In this document: piece by piece, positions 5,363 through 7,803 of the stretch | How positions within the stretch are numbered: position 1 is the stretch's first letter | Layout of the letters: the number at the start of each line of letters is the position of its first letter | Assembly (NCBI GenBank): GCA_019247245.1 | Contig: JAFAPF010000059.1 | Coordinates: forward strand, 1 to 7,803 | DNA: 7,803 nucleotides | Reading direction: 5' to 3' | Origin: Rubrobacter sp. | GTDB taxonomy: Bacteria > Actinomycetota > Rubrobacteria > Rubrobacterales > Rubrobacteraceae | Program-made: the position numbers and the translations under genes | Notes under the pieces: generated by a model | What the model was told of the DNA's origin: nothing | What the model saw: the letters and a program-made list of their open reading frames with translations, nothing else | Databases searched by the model: none

Positions 5363-5394
5363 GGTGAGGGTTAAAAACTTCTAAAACCTTTTTT
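5360..5394 (+). terminator. Weak terminator-like structure after the cupin pseudogene
   Basis: AAAGGT (5360-5365) can pair with ACCTTT (5386-5391) across a 20-base A-rich loop, and the T tract continues to 5394. The stem is short and AT-rich. Its position between the convergent cupin and TMEM175 genes fits a terminator. The remaining bases to 5483 show no supported gene. Confidence 0.25.
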
Positions 5395-5483
5395 GTAGGT
5401 TGTAGCATACGCGGAGAACTTAGCGCCGGATGAGGAAGCCAGAAGGTCGTTTGCCGCGGTATCCCAACAACCACATCCAACTA

Positions 5484-6122
5484 CTACAGGACATGATGAG
5501 ACCATATCCATCGCACAACACGGTCGGTGACCAAGAGTAACAGCCACGTGTACGTCGCTGCACTGGGACTGTAGAACGAGACTGCTATAGAGAGTAAGAA
5601 GACTACTGTGGGTCCCAAGCCCTTCATAACCTCGAGCCTCGCTTGCGCGTCGTCAAAGTCGGAGGACACCAAGCGATGCCCTCTAGCCGCATACCACGAG
5701 ATAGCTGCCAGCATCAAACTAGCTGCAGCGGTATCAGCGGCATAGAGGACAACAGAGATTTGTTCCTGAGCATACTCGCCAAGTAAGGAGGTAGGAAACG
5801 GCAAAAACGAGATAGCCAGTAAGAATAAGAAGTTCAGCCAGATTAGTGTTCCATCGTAGGAGACGATGGGACGAAAGACCTTGTGGTGAGCCTGCCAGTA
5901 GATTGCGACAACCAAAAAGGAAAGCACATAGCTAAAGAACTTTGGCTCCAAGGCAATTAGTTGAGCCGGCAGTTCTCGAGACACTGCACTCGGCGATATG
6001 GCGGGCACTTGGATGTCTAGAACGAGAATAGTGATAACGATGGCGAAGACGGCGTCGCTGAAGAAGACGAGGCGGTCTAACTCCCTTGAATCGCCGCTTT
6101 CCCCAGTCACTTCGTCCCCCAC
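5484..6122 (-). CDS. TMEM175 (DUF1211) family potassium channel homologue
   Basis: This 212-residue membrane protein has the bacterial TMEM175 signature RLVFFSDAVFAIVITILVLD (17-36). The FSD motif in the first helix lines the pore of these channels. Other family marks are IYWQAHHKVF (74-83) and WLNFLFLLAISFLPFPTSLL (95-114). Six helices are expected, at about 20-37, 62-78, 93-110, 125-145, 168-184 and 187-205. The length matches bacterial members, which carry one six-helix repeat and assemble as tetramers. The family conducts potassium without a classic TVGYG filter. Bacterial physiological roles are little known. Start: GTG at 6122 with AAGAGGG four bases upstream. It lies 15 bp downstream of the 6138-6857 gene on the same strand, almost certainly one transcript. 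Confidence 0.93.
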   Translation of the reverse strand: MGDEVTGESGDSRELDRLVFFSDAVFAIVITILVLDIQVPAISPSAVSRELPAQLIALEPKFFSYVLSFLVVAIYWQAHHKVFRPIVSYDGTLIWLNFLFLLAISFLPFPTSLLGEYAQEQISVVLYAADTAAASLMLAAISWYAARGHRLVSSDFDDAQARLEVMKGLGPTVVFLLSIAVSFYSPSAATYTWLLLLVTDRVVRWIWSHHVL

Positions 6123-6137
6123 ACGGCCCTCTTTTTA

Positions 6138-6857
6138 CTACGCTGCGGTAGCCCGGGCCACCAGAACAGCGAGGATCAGCAACGATAACAATGACTGGAT
6201 CATGGTCAGTACCTTGGCCCGCCTACTCAAGACAGCAGTGTCCGTGGGACCAAAGGTTATGTTGGTGTTGAAGGCAAGAAATAGGTAATCCACGAAGTTA
6301 GGCGACCAGCTTGAACCATCGTCCTGGTCTTGGGGGAACATGAAATCGTAGGTGCTGTGTCCATCTCTTTGGCGTTTTTCAGGCCCGCCGCTATCAATCT
6401 CAAAGTACCATAAGGCGAATGTAGCCACATTGGTGAGCCAGACCAGGCCCGAATTAAACAGCGCCTGAGTAGGCGTCTGCTCAACGCCTAATGCGACGAC
6501 CAAGCGGAACACGCTGCTTGCCACCACAGCCGTGGAAAGCGTTACGAGGCTCCACCCGAGAAAGCTGGCCAGGGTGTGGAGGCCTCGTCGACGGGCATAG
6601 AAGATTGGCACTAACAGCACCAATACAAGCATCAGAAACATGAAGGGGGGAAGCACCCTGACGTTCTCCGTGAGCGTGGCGTGTACAGCCACTATGATCA
6701 GTAGAGTCGCAATCAAGGGCCAATACTGTCTCAATCCTCTACGGGGCTCGTTCTCTTTGACACCAAGCAGGGAGGAAATCTTCCAGTTCTGTAGAAACCA
6801 GTTGAGGACACTATGGTGTCCCCTAGGTTCTCCCTCTCGTGATCGCGGCCTTTGCAT
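6138..6857 (-). CDS. Multi-pass membrane protein with DUF1345-like C-terminal pore-loop-like segment
   Basis: This 239-residue protein has a basic, disordered N-terminus (1-44) and helices at about 45-60, 70-87, 96-123, 137-152 and 213-236. A hydrophilic, acidic loop (153-184, with DSGGPEKR and DFMFPQDQDDG) precedes VDYLFLAFNTNITFGPTDT (189-207) and the final helix. That segment has the same layout as YFAFTIGTSFAVSD in the DUF1345 protein at 3304-4083: aromatic residues, a Thr/Gly-rich dip, an acidic residue, then an Arg-rich turn and terminal helix. It also resembles the pore loop plus inner helix of two-helix potassium channels, without the GYG filter. I infer a distant DUF1345 relative, possibly an ion channel; the function is not established. 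ATG 6857 is preceded by AGGGAG about 10 bases upstream. It is the first gene of an operon with the TMEM175 homologue. Confidence 0.75.
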   Translation of the reverse strand: MQRPRSREGEPRGHHSVLNWFLQNWKISSLLGVKENEPRRGLRQYWPLIATLLIIVAVHATLTENVRVLPPFMFLMLVLVLLVPIFYARRRGLHTLASFLGWSLVTLSTAVVASSVFRLVVALGVEQTPTQALFNSGLVWLTNVATFALWYFEIDSGGPEKRQRDGHSTYDFMFPQDQDDGSSWSPNFVDYLFLAFNTNITFGPTDTAVLSRRAKVLTMIQSLLSLLILAVLVARATAA

Positions 6858-6921
6858 AAACTCATCTCCCTAATACTGTAGGTTATGCCGGCACTTAGCC
6901 CTGCCGAAAACACACCAACAT

Positions 6922-7085
6922 GCCCTCTACTTTGCAGCCTACCATTTCGGAAATCCGGTGACGATCTGGGTCGTCCGCCACGGCGACGACCTCTACGTTA
7001 CAGAAGGTAAGGCGTGCTTCGCCAAGTATTATGAGAGCACGGGTTTAGAGTGCCCTGACACTATAGTCGTTCGGTTTCGTCTGTA
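6922..7085 (+). pseudogene. Fragment resembling a DUF2255 family protein
   Basis: Frame 1 is open from 6874 to TAG 7083-7085. It contains GNPVTIWVVRHGDDLYV (6949-6999), closely like the central strand of DUF2255 proteins (typically R-x-PVTIWVVR-x-GDDLYVRS). The usual continuation (an AWFR...GG core) is absent. After 'TEGKAC' comes FAKYYESTG and TIVVRFRL, loosely like the family's last part. This suggests an internal deletion. No start codon with a ribosome site is evident in this frame. Another frame offers ATG 6920 reading toward ISEIR, which could be the displaced N-terminus. The 5' boundary given is approximate. The fragment overlaps the 3' end of the convergent gene at 7061 by about 25 bases. 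DUF2255 function is unknown, and the identification rests on one motif. Confidence 0.4.
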
Positions 7086-7803
7086 GGCTTATCTTCGCCT
7101 TGGGTCCACGGCTTTGGCCGTTCATAACCTTCTGGTAGTTCCCTGCCGGACCCTGGTACAAGACAATGCCGACGATAGCGAATCACTCCCAATAGAAGAG
7201 CAAATTCTGCCAGTGCAGCGCTGACGGCCCCAAACTGACTGAAGTAAAAGTTTATCGGAGCGACCGCAGTAAGCGAGAGTAGAAGCCCAAAATAGCCCAG
7301 CCAAGATCCTCGCCCTTCACGGCCAATAGCCAGAAGTATGGCAGCAGCCATCAGCACCAGGCCAACCACTCCCCCTAACCCTAGCATGGCTAGTATCCCG
7401 ACGAGATGCCCGAAGTCAAGATAGGTGATGGAGACGGGAGCGGAGGCCGCAGTAGAACCGCTCGGAAGATCAAACTCGAGGGAGAGATCATCAGACGGAT
7501 CTAGAGCCTGCACTATATTCATTAATGCCAAGATAAATACCGCGCTAAACAGTAGCCCCACCAGACCTAATAAGCCCAGACCACCTACGATGATGACCTT
7601 CAGGCGGCGGGTGGTGACCCAGCGAGTTCCGTAGCCTTGCACCCGCCGCAACCAACGTCTCCAACGACCGGGCACATCAGGAGTAAGATAGAGAGCATTG
7701 GAGGCCAGGAATTCTCGCAAGACGCCAGCTAGTCGGGCGGTATCTGGATCGGTAGCTTGTCGGCTAACTCGATCAAGCTGCGCATCCAGATTGCCGCGTT
7801 CTT
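7061..7803 (-). CDS. Unrecognised multi-pass membrane protein, N-terminus beyond the window
   Basis: The frame is open from TAG (7061-7063) to the right edge, 246 codons plus a partial one. A TTG at 7720 could be taken as a start, but the 27 codons upstream remain coding-like (NLDAQLDRVSRQATDPDTAR, then LAGV before LREFLASNAL). The true start therefore lies outside. Numbered from that TTG, helices are seen at about 42-70, 104-133, 138-158 and 160-181. A soluble N-terminal region contains the basic amphipathic stretch GRWRRWLRRVQGYGTRW (18-34). An outer loop of about 30 residues (72-100) is Ser/Asp-rich, and the tail is hydrophilic, with PEGYERPKPWTQGEDKP. The family is not recognised; a membrane-anchored sensor or scaffold is possible. 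It converges with the DUF2255-like fragment, overlapping by 25 bases. Confidence 0.75.
   Translation of the reverse strand, partial: ERGNLDAQLDRVSRQATDPDTARLAGVLREFLASNALYLTPDVPGRWRRWLRRVQGYGTRWVTTRRLKVIIVGGLGLLGLVGLLFSAVFILALMNIVQALDPSDDLSLEFDLPSGSTAASAPVSITYLDFGHLVGILAMLGLGGVVGLVLMAAAILLAIGREGRGSWLGYFGLLLSLTAVAPINFYFSQFGAVSAALAEFALLLGVIRYRRHCLVPGSGRELPEGYERPKPWTQGEDKPTDETERL

Noticed and set aside
5430..5540. 36-codon frame MRKPEGRLPRYPNNH on the + strand
   Set aside because: It overlaps the 3' end of the antisense TMEM175 gene, has no ribosome site and matches no recognised family.
7122..7304. Minus-strand frame at 7122-7304 and + strand frame at 7425-7634
   Set aside because: Both lie within the membrane protein gene running to the right edge, whose helices and codon use are far more convincing.

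Overview
The window looks like a chromosomal accessory or boundary region from a moderately GC-rich bacterium. Actinomycetota (Rubrobacter- or Thermoleophilia-like) is my best guess. It rests on GTG starts, GGAGG-type ribosome sites, possible leaderless promoters, and the style of the DUF1345, TMEM175 and gamma-glutamyltransferase proteins. There is no rRNA, tRNA or clear species marker, so the assignment is weak. I see no tRNA, CRISPR array or intact transposase.

Layout. At 1-396 (+) is the tail of an unrecognised gene interrupted by an in-frame TGA. It converges on an intact gamma-glutamyltransferase-family gene (401-1945, -). Diverging from that gene, with overlapping start codons, is a tight run of three small + strand genes (1944-2613). 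Further on is a short phage-type Cys/His 'HGG' protein (2814-3002). An AT-richer gap (3003-3303) holds a roughly 130-bp inverted-repeat element resembling a MITE. Next comes a full-length DUF1345 membrane protein (3304-4083, +).

The most informative part is 4232-5333. It is a two-gene unit in visible decay: an amino-acid-type solute-binding protein (SBP_bac_3) with a frameshift, two nonsense codons and a 17-bp tandem duplication, followed by a cupin cut by one nonsense codon. Both reconstruct cleanly to complete proteins, so the decay appears recent. No permease or ATPase gene accompanies the binding protein, and its inferred start gives no signal peptide. Intact relatives of this pair would therefore be worth finding.

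On the minus strand lies a two-gene operon of channel-like membrane proteins. A protein with a pore-loop-like C-terminal segment resembling DUF1345 (6857 to 6138) is followed after 15 bp by a bacterial TMEM175-family potassium channel homologue (6122 to 5484). A + strand fragment resembling DUF2255 (about 6922-7085) then converges on an unrecognised multi-pass membrane protein (7061-7803, -) that runs off the right edge.

Taken together, three channel-like membrane proteins surround a decaying binding-protein/cupin pair, with mobile-element-like inverted repeats and other gene fragments nearby. A role of the intact membrane genes in ion or membrane homeostasis is an inference. The decay itself is read directly from the sequence.
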